This document shows, piece by piece, positions 1 through 6,523 of a stretch of 40,694 bases of DNA; within the stretch, counting starts at the first letter, position 1, and every line of letters begins with the position of its first letter. Position numbers and translations under genes: made by a program. The notes below the pieces were generated by a model. It was given only the letters and a program-made list of their open reading frames with translations. It did no database searches and had not been told where the DNA came from. Origin of the DNA: Tabrizicola_A sp044377735 (GTDB taxonomy: Bacteria > Pseudomonadota > Alphaproteobacteria > Rhodobacterales > Rhodobacteraceae); NCBI GenBank assembly GCA_044377735.1, contig JBILYK010000023.1, positions 1-40,694 on the forward strand. Reading direction: 5' to 3'.

Positions 1-102
1 GTAGGACGAGCCATTGTCGCTGAGCAGGCGCGGTTTGTGCAGAACCTTGGCACTGTCGCAGCCTGATGCGGCAAGGGCGATGTCGAGCGTGTCGGTGACA
101 CC
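1..102 (-). mobile_element. IS3-family transposase (OrfB) internal fragment
   Basis: Read on the minus strand in the same frame as the portal gene, bases 1-99 encode TDTLDIALAASGCDSA followed by VLHKPRLLSDNGSSY. The LLSDNG motif is the context of the second catalytic aspartate of the IS3/rve integrase core. Neither the insertion-sequence terminus nor a target duplication is visible. The joint lies inside a coding part of the transposase, so this is a deletion or recombination joint (or an assembly joint) rather than a clean insertion end. Confidence 0.7.
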
Positions 103-750
103 CTCGACCGGGTCGATCACGTGGATGACCTCGCTGGCGGGAACGCGCACGATTTCGCCAGACAAACTCGGATCGGTGCTGTCGCCGGGATGACGGCGGA
201 ATAAGTGATAGGCCACACGCCGGCCGATCCGATCAAACTCGATGCCCTGGCGGATGGCATTGCCATTCTGCGCCACGCCGGTTTCATGCAGTGGCAGCAT
301 TTCCGAGGGCAGCATCTGGAGTTGGAGCGGTACCGTGAGGCCGTCCTCCACCCGCCGCGGCCTGATCCGAACAAAGACTTCACCTGCCAGGAACACCTCA
401 CGCGCCGCGCGCCGCTGCAACCCGTAGAAGTCTGTCAGTCCCTCGGCATCGGCCTCATCGGTCCAAGCGAGCCACAGCCGCTGCAACTCTTCTTTTCGCG
501 CGGCATCGGCAAGTTTCGAGATCGGCTTGATCCCGTCACCCACGGTGTTGGCAGCCCAGCTTTCCACCGCATTCACGGCATAGCCGTTGTTGCGCACGAG
601 CCAGCGTGCGCGGGCGGTGATGTCGGGACCAGATGCCGCGATCAGCGCGTTCACATGTGCCCGGGTCGCTTGGAACCTGCGCAGGCGTCGGTGTTGCTGT
701 CCTGCGTCAAACCCGCCGATGAAGGCGCCGAGGCGCTGCCGCCAGTTCAT
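1..750 (-). CDS. Phage portal protein (lambda/GpB type), 3' part replaced by IS3 transposase sequence; runs off window
   Basis: The frame opens at an ATG at 750 and stays open to base 1 (250 codons). Residues 1-215 or so read as a lambda-family portal protein: an N-terminal stretch with RARWLVRNNGYAVNAVESWA, then a middle part with VFLAGEVFVRIRPRR and PLQLQMLPSEMLPL, then RRVAYHLFRRHPGD and EVIHVIDPVE. The portal forms the dodecameric DNA gate of the phage head. The start overlaps the stop of the upstream gpW-like gene (ATGA), so translation is probably coupled. The last 33 codons no longer look like portal: they match the DDE integrase core of IS3-family OrfB (DTLDIALAASGCD, then KPRLLSDNGSSY). 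The portal gene is therefore cut by an insertion or deletion joint near base 100 and is probably not functional. Portal identity is sure; the exact joint is inferred. Confidence 0.85.
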   Translation of the reverse strand, partial: MNWRQRLGAFIGGFDAGQQHRRLRRFQATRAHVNALIAASGPDITARARWLVRNNGYAVNAVESWAANTVGDGIKPISKLADAARKEELQRLWLAWTDEADAEGLTDFYGLQRRAAREVFLAGEVFVRIRPRRVEDGLTVPLQLQMLPSEMLPLHETGVAQNGNAIRQGIEFDRIGRRVAYHLFRRHPGDSTDPSLSGEIVRVPASEVIHVIDPVEGVTDTLDIALAASGCDSAKVLHKPRLLSDNGSSY

Positions 751-959
751 CAGAGGTCCTTTATAGCGAAGGGGCGCACAACACGCCCAGCGCCGCCCTC
801 GAGTTTGGCGATGCGCCGTTCGACATCGCCTATGGCCGCGGCAAGCTCGGCGTCGGTGCCATAATTCACGGTCTTGCCATCATAGCTGACCGACCGCGTG
901 CCGCTGTAGCGCGCGGCCATGAGTGCGCTGTGGCGGAGTTTCAGCTCGTCGAGGGTCAT
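750..959 (-). CDS. gpW-like head-to-tail joining protein
   Basis: Codes for 69 residues starting MTLDELKLRHSALMAARYSG and containing RSVSYDGKTVNYGTDAELAA, then a C-terminal helix with DVERRIAKLEGG. Length (lambda gpW is 68) and layout (N-terminal helix, beta hairpin around the YDGKTVNY segment, second helix) fit the gpW/head-tail connector family, which closes the filled head before tail joining. I chose the ATG at 959, preceded by an AAGAGAAC ribosome site, over an upstream start at 1028 whose extra residues have no family likeness. The stop overlaps the portal start (ATGA), the usual gpW-portal order. Upstream, the terminase that should come next is separated by the inserted ccdAB pair. Confidence 0.75.
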   Translation of the reverse strand: MTLDELKLRHSALMAARYSGTRSVSYDGKTVNYGTDAELAAAIGDVERRIAKLEGGAGRVVRPFAIKDL

Positions 960-1019
960 AAAGTTCTCTTGTTTTGCACACTGTGAGTGTGTATGTTTTG
1001 TATGTGCGAGGAGAGCCCA

Positions 1020-1265
1020 ATGCAGCACGCTACAGCAGAAAAGCAGCGCACCAATGTCACCCTCACGGCTGCCAACTTGGCAGCCGCACGAGAGTTGGGG
1101 CTCAATGTGTCAGCCATTAGTGACGCCGCAGTTGCCGAAGCGGTCCGCTTGGCAAAGGCGAAAGCTTGGGCGCAAGAGAACGCGACAGCTATCGCAGAGC
1201 GCCGATCCTGGATCGAAGCCAATGGAACGCCTTTGGCGGATCTTCAGGTGTTGAAGCTCGGCTGA
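1020..1265 (+). CDS. ccdA: CcdA-type antitoxin
   Basis: An 81-residue protein with TNVTLTAANLAAARELGLNV near the start (ribbon-helix-helix DNA-binding part) and the CcdA-typical C-terminal tail with WAQENATAIAERRSWIEANG. CcdA binds and neutralises CcdB and represses the shared promoter through its N-terminus. Start taken at the ATG at 1020, six bases after a GAGGAGAG ribosome site; an ATG at 987 would add 11 cysteine-rich residues unlike the family. The stop overlaps the start of ccdB (TGATG), so the pair is co-translated. It lies antisense to, and between, the phage terminase and gpW genes, so it is an insertion into the head operon. Confidence 0.85.
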   Translation: MQHATAEKQRTNVTLTAANLAAARELGLNVSAISDAAVAEAVRLAKAKAWAQENATAIAERRSWIEANGTPLADLQVLKLG

Positions 1266-1561
1266 TGGCGCAGTTTCACGTTTACCGCATTCCGGGCGAT
1301 CGGTTCGTCCTCGACCTCCAGACTGACCTCATCGAGACGGGCACACGCGTGGTCGCTCCGCTGATACCGGTGGCATCAGGTCCTAAACCCATCAAGCGGC
1401 TTGAGCCGGTTTTTGATATCGATGGTGCCGCTTATGTGCTTCACACGGCTGAAATGGCCGCGGTTCCGTCGGCGTTGCTCAAGGGCGAGCCTGTCGTGGA
1501 TCTATCCGCCTCAGATTACGAAATCCGCGGGGCGCTCGACATGGTGTTCTCCGGCTTTTGA
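1265..1561 (+). CDS. ccdB: CcdB-type toxin (gyrase poison)
   Basis: A 98-residue protein beginning MAQFHVYRIPG with VLDLQTDLIETGTRVVAPLI and ending in DYEIRGALDMVFSGF, all typical of CcdB (F-plasmid CcdB is 101 residues). CcdB traps the GyrA-DNA cleavage complex and stabilises the replicon that carries it. The C-terminal GF needed for gyrase poisoning in F CcdB has its counterpart here as SGF, so the toxin looks intact. The start codon shares one base with the ccdA stop. Its own stop (1559-1561) directly abuts the convergent stop of the truncated terminase gene at 1562, so the toxin gene end marks the scar in the phage operon. Confidence 0.87.
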   Translation: MAQFHVYRIPGDRFVLDLQTDLIETGTRVVAPLIPVASGPKPIKRLEPVFDIDGAAYVLHTAEMAAVPSALLKGEPVVDLSASDYEIRGALDMVFSGF

Positions 1562-2095
1562 TTACTCCATGTACTTAGGCGTGCTGATCTTCCAGCCACG
1601 CCACCGAGGGGTGGAGATGCGTCCAGCCTCAGGCGCTGTCGATTTCTCTGGCTCGGCGGTTTCCTTCAGCGTCGGGCTGTCCTCAATCAGCGGATCGATC
1701 CGCCCGCGCGAGGTGCGCTTGGCCATTTCGACCGTCGGCAGCACCGCCAGCATCGGACCCGGCGCATGGTGGATCACGAAGCCAATCCAGTTGTTGCCCG
1801 CCTCTGTGGCCCCAACCTGCGCGGCCTTCATGAACGAAATCCGCTGTGCCGGGTGCTTTGGCGACAGCGCATCCATGATCTCGCGCAGATAGGGCGCGCG
1901 CGCCGTGCGATACCGACCAGGTTCTGCTGCCGCGCGCGATGACAGCCAACGATGCTTGTCCGCCCACTCTGATACCGTCAGATCAGCATCAGGCCGCATA
2001 CCCCGGCGCCAAACACGCAGGACGTCCTCCGCGCCGTCAAACCCGAGATCGAGATCCGATTTTAGGTCATCATGCGGCAGATCAGCGACTGTCAT
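1562..2095 (-). pseudogene. Terminase large subunit (GpA type), C-terminally truncated
   Basis: The first ~145 residues read as a phage terminase large subunit of the GpA family: DLTVSEWADKHRWLSSRAAA, RYRTARAPYLREIMDALSP, RISFMKAAQVGATEAGNNWI (the deviant Walker A of this family) and MLAVLPTVEMAKRTSRGRID. A complete GpA terminase has about 600-650 residues with a Walker B/ATPase motor and a C-terminal nuclease; here the frame stops after 177. The last ~30 residues (from about EPEKSTAPEAG on) do not resemble terminase. The whole motor back half and nuclease are missing, so DNA packaging cannot work from this copy. The lost part is where the ccdAB pair now sits. Confidence 0.85.
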
Positions 2096-2146
2096 GCCCT
2101 GCTTCCCGTCTCACTCCGGGGCGCATCTCAGGGCTCGGTGCGATGC

Positions 2147-2548
2147 TTAGAACGGGTTTTCGATCTCCACGCCCGTCGGTTCAAAGTCGCTCACATTGCC
2201 AGTTACCACCACCGCGCCATGCGCCAGCGCCGTCGCCGCGATTTGAAGATCCGCGCCGTTGTGTCCGATCCGCGCTGAAAGCCTGCCCCAGATGCGCGCT
2301 TCTTCAGGTCCAAAGGCCAGGAGGCGGTCGGCAAAGAACAGGCTCGTTCGGTCTATCCAGCCGCGCAGATCATTTGCAAAATCTGGATTTCGATCTTCCT
2401 GCAACGCAATGCCGCGCTCGATCTCGCCGAGCGTCACAACGCTGATGAACAGTTGATCTTCTGCTTTCGTCCGCAGCCAGTCTGCGATCTGCGGCGCGCG
2501 GTCAGGTCGACGCAAAGCCGACAGCACATTCGTGTCGAGCAGATACAT
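2147..2548 (-). CDS. vapC: VapC/FitB-like PIN-domain toxin
   Basis: A 133-residue PIN-domain ribonuclease. Acidic active-site residues are visible in order: Asp in MYLLDTNVLS, Glu in VTLGEIERG, Asp in GADLQIAATAL and the terminal Asp in TGNVSDFEPTG. The family cleaves tRNA or rRNA when freed from its antitoxin. Its start codon overlaps the stop of the antitoxin gene (TGATG), the standard arrangement. The pair stands between the terminase small and large subunit genes on the same strand, a place where phages normally have no gene, so it is cargo. Confidence 0.88.
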   Translation of the reverse strand: MYLLDTNVLSALRRPDRAPQIADWLRTKAEDQLFISVVTLGEIERGIALQEDRNPDFANDLRGWIDRTSLFFADRLLAFGPEEARIWGRLSARIGHNGADLQIAATALAHGAVVVTGNVSDFEPTGVEIENPF

Positions 2549-2790
2549 CAGAAGTCTACCGGCCGGGGTTTGACCTGAGCGCGCTCTATCTCTCCCGCAG
2601 GGAAGGCAAGCAAATGATCCACGAACGATCCCCGCGATCGCTGCGCCTCTGAGAGAAGCTGATGGTATTCAGACGCGGAAAGAACCACGACTGCCGGTTT
2701 TCCACGTCGTGTTACCTCTTGCGGGGTGCCCGCCAGAGCTGCGTCCACCACCGTGCTAAACTTGTTCTTGGCATCCTGCAATGTCCACAT
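2548..2790 (-). CDS. Phd/YefM-family antitoxin
   Basis: An 80-residue protein starting MWTLQDAKNKFSTVVDAAL, with the family's central segment TRRGKPAVVVLSASEYHQLL and a flexible C-terminal tail (SRGSFVDHLLAFPAG) that would wrap the PIN toxin. Phd/YefM antitoxins bind DNA as dimers through the N-terminal half and autorepress. The gene is immediately upstream of and overlaps the PIN toxin gene; pairing of Phd-type antitoxins with VapC/FitB toxins is well known. It looks intact. Confidence 0.87.
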   Translation of the reverse strand: MWTLQDAKNKFSTVVDAALAGTPQEVTRRGKPAVVVLSASEYHQLLSEAQRSRGSFVDHLLAFPAGEIERAQVKPRPVDF

Positions 2791-2854
2791 GAACCCTATC
2801 CTAGCTATCTACCTAGCCAAGTATAGGTGACTTGTGGTTCAAAGTCAAAGTCGG

Positions 2855-3424
2855 TCATGCAAGCGAGACCTGGAGGTCTGCGAGGGCGTCAAGCTGCTCT
2901 CGGACATGGGTTTCGAGCACCCTCTGCAGGATTGCAGTCTCGATCGTCACGGGTCTGCCCAATGCCTTCTCCATCTCTGCGGATAACTGCGCGGCCATGA
3001 GGGCGGCCACGCGGGTGGGCCAGGTGACCCATGTGTCACGCTCCTGGCGGGCTAGGCGAAACACCAGCGTCTCAGCACGCGCACGATCCACCAGAACGCC
3101 CTTCTTCTTCTGGATCGACAGCTGGCGTTCCTGTGCCTGGTAAACGGTCAGCGCCGTGCGGGCCTTGATATAGGACGTGCTGTCGCCGGGACCGGAAACG
3201 GCACTGGGAGCGATCGTTGGGCTCTCACCACCCGCGCCAAGCCCGCCGCGTGACCGTATCTGCTGGTCGGGATCGGTCATGCTGCCGCGCCGTGCATCCG
3301 AGGCGGCCGCGTTGATCGAGCCGTCTGCGAACAGCACCAACCGACCATTCTTGCGCGCCTTTTGCACGGCCCCGCGCGAGAGGCCCGCGTGCTCGGCATA
3401 GGTGCGTTCAGACATACCTTCCAT
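2855..3424 (-). CDS. Phage terminase small subunit (Nu1-like)
   Basis: About 189 residues. The N-terminus (MSERTYAEHAGLSRGAVQKA, then RKNGRLVLFADGSINAAAS) is a winged-helix DNA-recognition part like lambda Nu1; the C-terminal half has the coiled region RTALTVYQAQERQLSIQKKK followed by GVLVDRARAETLVFRLARQE, typical of small terminases that bind cos/pac DNA and recruit the large subunit. Two starts are possible: ATG at 3424 (used here) or at 3415; the GGAAGG before the latter is too close to act as a normal ribosome site. Upstream codons to 3535 are open but do not look coding. The partner large subunit lies 760 bases downstream, broken. Confidence 0.75.
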   Translation of the reverse strand: MEGMSERTYAEHAGLSRGAVQKARKNGRLVLFADGSINAAASDARRGSMTDPDQQIRSRGGLGAGGESPTIAPSAVSGPGDSTSYIKARTALTVYQAQERQLSIQKKKGVLVDRARAETLVFRLARQERDTWVTWPTRVAALMAAQLSAEMEKALGRPVTIETAILQRVLETHVREQLDALADLQVSLA

Positions 3425-3564
3425 GGCGTTTGAATTGGCCTCAACATATTGAAAATAAACAGGAAAATTCGAATATTTGAGTTGATTACACTCCCCAACA
3501 GAGCGATTCATGGTGGCACAAAAGGGGTGCATCACGCCCCTTGAGGTAAGGATCGGAGATCACC

Positions 3565-3723
3565 ATGGCATGCCGCACGCCCGCAAATCCCAACGCCGAC
3601 CGCGACGCCCTCTTGATGGAAATCGCCGAACGGCACTTCTTTCTCGAAACGCTCGAGACGCAGAAGTCCGACCAGCTCGATTTCCATGATGTCGAGGTCT
3701 GGGCAATCCGTTCGGCTCTTTAG
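3565..3723 (+). CDS. DUF6900-type small protein, cut short by an amber codon
   Basis: Too short to stand out: 52 residues from the ATG at 3565 (GGAG ribosome site at 3555), with ADRDALLMEIAERHFFLETL and SDQLDFHDVEVWAIRSAL, which I recognise as the DUF6900 domain of small Rhodobacteraceae proteins of unknown role. The TAG at 3721-3723 interrupts the last helix: beyond it the same frame continues with AAFEAGRRAG to a TGA at 3772, exactly as the family normally ends. A single GAG-to-TAG change would explain this. The protein is first in a row of five more small plus-strand genes ending with DUF3489. Whether the shortened form works is unknown. Confidence 0.65.
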   Translation: MACRTPANPNADRDALLMEIAERHFFLETLETQKSDQLDFHDVEVWAIRSAL

Positions 3724-3786
3724 GCGGCCTTCGAGGCAGGTCGCCGCGCAGGCCCAGCCAACACCCAAGTCTGAAAGGACATCGCT

Positions 3787-4005
3787 ATGACCGCCATCAC
3801 CACCATCCGCATCGACCACGCTGCGCTGCCAGAGCATCTCGACTGCTCGCGCCCCGATGCCGTAGCCAGGGTCATTGAGGCCGAGCTGCGTGACGCGGGG
3901 ATCACTGCCGACGCCTCCGACGTGATTTCGCACATCAAGATCGAACTGCCGACCACCCAGCTTGCCGCCGCCAGCACCCTGCTGGCGTGCCTCCAGCTGA
4001 TCTGA
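3787..4005 (+). CDS. Small conserved hypothetical protein (72 aa)
   Basis: Begins MTAITTIRIDHAALPEHLDC and ends TQLAAASTLLACLQLI. No known domain recognised; a mixed alpha/beta acidic protein without signal or membrane segment. A decayed relative of its last 19 residues lies at 33650-33709, again just upstream of a relative of the next gene, so the two genes form an inherited pair. Spacing to the next gene is 10 bases, consistent with one operon. Confidence 0.6.
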   Translation: MTAITTIRIDHAALPEHLDCSRPDAVARVIEAELRDAGITADASDVISHIKIELPTTQLAAASTLLACLQLI

Positions 4006-4015
4006 GGGCGCGACG

Positions 4016-4300
4016 ATGAGCACACGCGCGCAGATCGCCATTCAAATTGGTCCCGAGGAATGGGCCCACACCTACGTCCACTTTGACGGTTATCCGTCCC
4101 ACATGCTGCCCGCGCTGGCCCCATGGACGCCCGAGCAGATCCTCGCCGCCCGCGAAATCCGGCAGGTCCGGGCTGATGCGCTGGACTGTTTTGATCCGCC
4201 CCGAGCGCCCCGCATCCTGCCGCGCCCAACTTGCGAACTGTCCCATCTCTACCTCTGGAAGGATGGGGCGTGGGTTGATGCGCCGGCCTCTCCCGAGTGA
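4016..4300 (+). CDS. Conserved hypothetical protein (94 aa) of the small-protein module
   Basis: Starts MSTRAQIAIQIGPEEWAHTY and contains VHFDGYPSHMLPALAPW, ILAAREIRQVRADALDCF and HLYLWKDGAWVDAP. I recognise no domain with certainty; the opening resembles small accessory proteins found on alphaproteobacterial plasmids and islands. A broken homolog sits at 33719-34011 with the same neighbours. The intact reading here and the decay there suggest selection on this copy or more recent arrival. Role unknown. Confidence 0.6.
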   Translation: MSTRAQIAIQIGPEEWAHTYVHFDGYPSHMLPALAPWTPEQILAAREIRQVRADALDCFDPPRAPRILPRPTCELSHLYLWKDGAWVDAPASPE

Positions 4301-4351
4301 TCATAAAGCAATGAAATTGCTCCTAATTCTCTACGACATCTGGCCCGTCAG

Positions 4352-4385
4352 AGCGATGGTCATCGTGCCAAAACGATGCAACTCA
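4352..4385 (+). promoter_or_regulatory. Shared 34-nt upstream element, copy A
   Basis: Begins AGCGATG and ends ATGCAACTCA; copies B (34069-34102) and C (39241-39274, minus) have identical ends and identical total length, with partial agreement between (CGTGCCAAAA here, TGTGCGAAAG in B). It ends 17 bases before the start codon of the next gene. Further upstream all three have an AT-richer stretch with CTACnA-like hexamers that could be a -10 box. Promoter-operator or leader function is inferred from conservation and position. Confidence 0.5.
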
Positions 4386-4402
4386 CCTGAAAGGCCCAAG
4401 CC

Positions 4403-4750
4403 ATGAACAACCCGACTGCCACCCTGATCGCCGACTTCCGCAGCGCCGCTGAAGAGATCGAAGCCCGCCTCGCGTCCAGCGCCTGCGCCACGATCGCCTC
4501 GCACAACTGGATCGTCATCGACGACTTCGGCCCCCTCAAATTCGAACTGACGCCCGAGGATGGCAAGCATCGCGCCACCTGCACGTGCCATGGTCGCGCG
4601 CACAAGGTCAACCGCTTCACCCGTGAGGATGCCGAGCGCCTCGCAGCCGCTTGCAACGTCCGCGCCGTCTTCTGGGCCGACGAGGCGCTCGAAGAGGCCG
4701 CGGCGCTGCGGAGCCACATCTCGACGCTTGAAGCCCTAACCGCAGCTTGA
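4403..4750 (+). CDS. Conserved hypothetical protein (115 aa)
   Basis: Starts MNNPTATLIADFRSAAEEIE, with HNWIVIDDFGPLKFELTPED, ATCTCHGRAHKVNRFTREDA and a C-terminal helical part WADEALEEAAALRSHI. A CTCH cluster (two Cys, one His) stands in the middle but is too small for a full zinc site alone. No family recognised. It follows the shared 34-nt element by 17 bases, while copies B and C of that element precede a different small gene, so the regulatory element and not the gene is what is conserved at this point. Confidence 0.55.
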   Translation: MNNPTATLIADFRSAAEEIEARLASSACATIASHNWIVIDDFGPLKFELTPEDGKHRATCTCHGRAHKVNRFTREDAERLAAACNVRAVFWADEALEEAAALRSHISTLEALTAA

Positions 4751-4805
4751 AACCCAATCGGCGGGGCCGAGCGCCCTGCCAGCCCCCATCACGAGGATCC
4801 TGACC

Positions 4806-5207
4806 ATGACCACGCACCCTTGCCTTCCCAGCCGCAACGAGGATTACGGCTTCTTCCGCACCCTGACTGTCTGCCCTGAGCGCGACCGCCGCAGCGCGGA
4901 GGTCTGGACGCTCGCCTCGCGCCTGATCGCCGAAGCCATCCACGCCGACAGCGAGGACGAGATGATCGGCATCCGCGACTTTCTCGACAGCCGCATCGGC
5001 CGCCACTTCGCCGACGATGTTGTCGGCAACATGACGGGCTGCAACATCGGGCTCGAGGCTGCCATCGGCTCCGCGATCCGCCGCTGGCAAGGCTGGCGCA
5101 TCGACCGTGCCACAGAACGCTCCGAAGGCATCCCCGCAGGGCTCCCCTACCTGACCGGCTGGGTGCAGCACTTCGCCGTCGCGGCCGCAATGGCCGAGAG
5201 CGATTGA
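4806..5207 (+). CDS. Conserved hypothetical protein (133 aa)
   Basis: Begins MTTHPCLPSRNEDYGFFRTL and includes RSAEVWTLASRLIAEAIHAD, EDEMIGIRDFLDSRIGRHFA and TGWVQHFAVAAAMAESD. Mostly helical, soluble, no signal peptide. I do not recognise a domain. GGATCC TGACC precedes the start, with a modest ribosome site. It lies in the middle of the module, 55 bases after the previous gene and 38 bases before DUF3489. Confidence 0.55.
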   Translation: MTTHPCLPSRNEDYGFFRTLTVCPERDRRSAEVWTLASRLIAEAIHADSEDEMIGIRDFLDSRIGRHFADDVVGNMTGCNIGLEAAIGSAIRRWQGWRIDRATERSEGIPAGLPYLTGWVQHFAVAAAMAESD

Positions 5208-5245
5208 CCCTACCCTCGACAGTTCCATCAAGACAGGAGGCCGAG

Positions 5246-5830
5246 ATGCCCAACCTCACCGACACCCAAGCCATCATCCTCAGCCGCGCCGCATCCCGCC
5301 CCGACAATCTGGCGATGCCGCTGCCCGAAGGATTGGCTGGCGCTGCCGCGAAGATGGTGATGGCCAAGATGATCGAACGCGGCTGGCTCGAAGAGGTCGA
5401 GGCCAATCTGCGTCGTGGCGAGCCGCTCTGGCGCGAGACCGGCGATGGTCATGGCACCACGCTTATCGCGACCGAAGCTGGCCTTGCAGCGATCGGCATC
5501 GAGCCCGTCGTCGCGACGACCATGACCAATCTACGCAGGGCGAAGCTTGAACTGGCCTTGGCGGCAAAGGAGATCGCCGAAACATCGCCCGATGCTGACG
5601 CGCCCAAGCCCGTCGCGATCCGCACCGGTACCAAGCAGGCGCAAATCATCGCGCTCTTGCAGCGACCTGAGGGGGCGTCCATCGGCGAAATCGTCGAGGC
5701 GACTGGCTGGTTGGCACATTCAGTGCGAGGTCTGATCTCGGGCTGGATCAAGAAGAAGCTGAACCTGTCAGTCACTTCCGAAAAAGTTCAGGGCAGAGGG
5801 CACATCTACAAAATCGAGCAGGCACGGTGA
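5246..5830 (+). CDS. DUF3489 protein, full length
   Basis: 194 residues from the ATG at 5246 (AGGAGG eight bases upstream; the longer frame from 5204 lacks a site). The N-terminal half carries LTDTQAIILSRAASRPDNLA and AAKMVMAKMIERGWLEEVEA, then WRETGDGHGTTLIATEAGL; the C-terminal half has a winged-helix-like part, GTKQAQIIALLQRPEGASIG, EIVEATGWLAHSVRGLISGW and a basic stretch IKKKLNLSV. This is the DUF3489 family, probably DNA-binding. It is the only complete copy here: two others (34572 and 38771) are cut by the RIT element after the codon matching His158. It closes the first small-protein module. Confidence 0.8.
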   Translation: MPNLTDTQAIILSRAASRPDNLAMPLPEGLAGAAAKMVMAKMIERGWLEEVEANLRRGEPLWRETGDGHGTTLIATEAGLAAIGIEPVVATTMTNLRRAKLELALAAKEIAETSPDADAPKPVAIRTGTKQAQIIALLQRPEGASIGEIVEATGWLAHSVRGLISGWIKKKLNLSVTSEKVQGRGHIYKIEQAR

Positions 5831-5864
5831 CAAGAGCTGTCGTGCCAGTCTGAAGTGTGCCAAC

Positions 5865-6233
5865 TTATTTGATGATCTGTAATCTTCGAAGCCATCTGCT
5901 GCATTGAACGCCGAGTAGTCCGCCAAGAGTTGCACCGATCACATCTGCTATGAAATCGCCCCATTCTGCACCTCTGCCGAAGAATGGCTGGATGATCTCG
6001 ATGAGCCCACCATAAGCCGAGACCCCGAGGATGACAGGCCAAACAAGTTTTGGGCGTGCGAGTGGCAAGGGAAATGCCAACGCCATGAATGCCAATATGT
6101 GATGCGTTTTGTTGGACCCAGGAACATCCTTGCTCGAAATCGGCGCTAATGTGAAAAATCCGATAACAACTCCAAGAACGATCGTCGCGGCAAGACCGAT
6201 CAGATACAGGCGATATTTCGTTAGGAATGCCAC
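5865..6233 (-). CDS. VanZ-like membrane protein
   Basis: About 122 residues with four predicted membrane segments: YLIGLAATIVLGVVIGFFTL, HHILAFMALAFPLPLA, VWPVILGVSAYGGLIEII and ADVIGATLGGLLGVQ. The motifs SNKTHHILAFMALAF and YGGLIEIIQPFFGRGAEWGD are characteristic of VanZ-like family proteins. Function outside vancomycin clusters is unknown. Start choice is uncertain: I use the GTG at 6233, after GGTGG, because it gives the normal family N-terminus; a TTG at 6290 would add 19 residues. It is downstream of the DUF7220 and methyltransferase genes on the same strand. Confidence 0.7.
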   Translation of the reverse strand: MAFLTKYRLYLIGLAATIVLGVVIGFFTLAPISSKDVPGSNKTHHILAFMALAFPLPLARPKLVWPVILGVSAYGGLIEIIQPFFGRGAEWGDFIADVIGATLGGLLGVQCSRWLRRLQIIK

Positions 6234-6310
6234 ATGAACCACCGAGCAGGGACCCCATGGGCCATGCGTTGAGAACCCGCTTCTTGTCAATACGAAGGGT
6301 ACAACTTCCG

Positions 6311-6523
6311 CTAACCTTTGCGCCAGAGCTCAAAAACCCTCCGCAGCGCATAGCTGCGCAGAAGCGATATGCCGGCAAAGACCCCTCCCAGCGCCAGGTT
6401 CTCACCAAGGCTCGGGTGCAGGTCGAACCAAGGAAACACCATGATCTGTGCTGCCACAGCCAACGCATAGCCTACTACGACATTTGCAATGGCTTCGGCA
6501 AACGACATCCGCCGCGACTGCAT
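6311..6523 (-). CDS. DUF7220-like small membrane protein (phage-associated)
   Basis: 70 residues: MQSRRMSFAEAIANVVVGY, a first membrane helix (ALAVAAQIMVFPWF), a second around ENLALGGVFAGISLL and the basic end RSYALRRVFELWRKG. It fits the DUF7220 family, small two-helix proteins that recur next to methyltransferase and terminase genes in alphaproteobacterial prophages. Its start overlaps the stop of the upstream methyltransferase gene (ATGA), so they are translated together. Role unknown. Confidence 0.65.
   Translation of the reverse strand: MQSRRMSFAEAIANVVVGYALAVAAQIMVFPWFDLHPSLGENLALGGVFAGISLLRSYALRRVFELWRKG

Noticed and set aside
205..864. Plus-strand frame over the portal gene
   Set aside because: Shadow of the portal reading frame; no ribosome site or family likeness.
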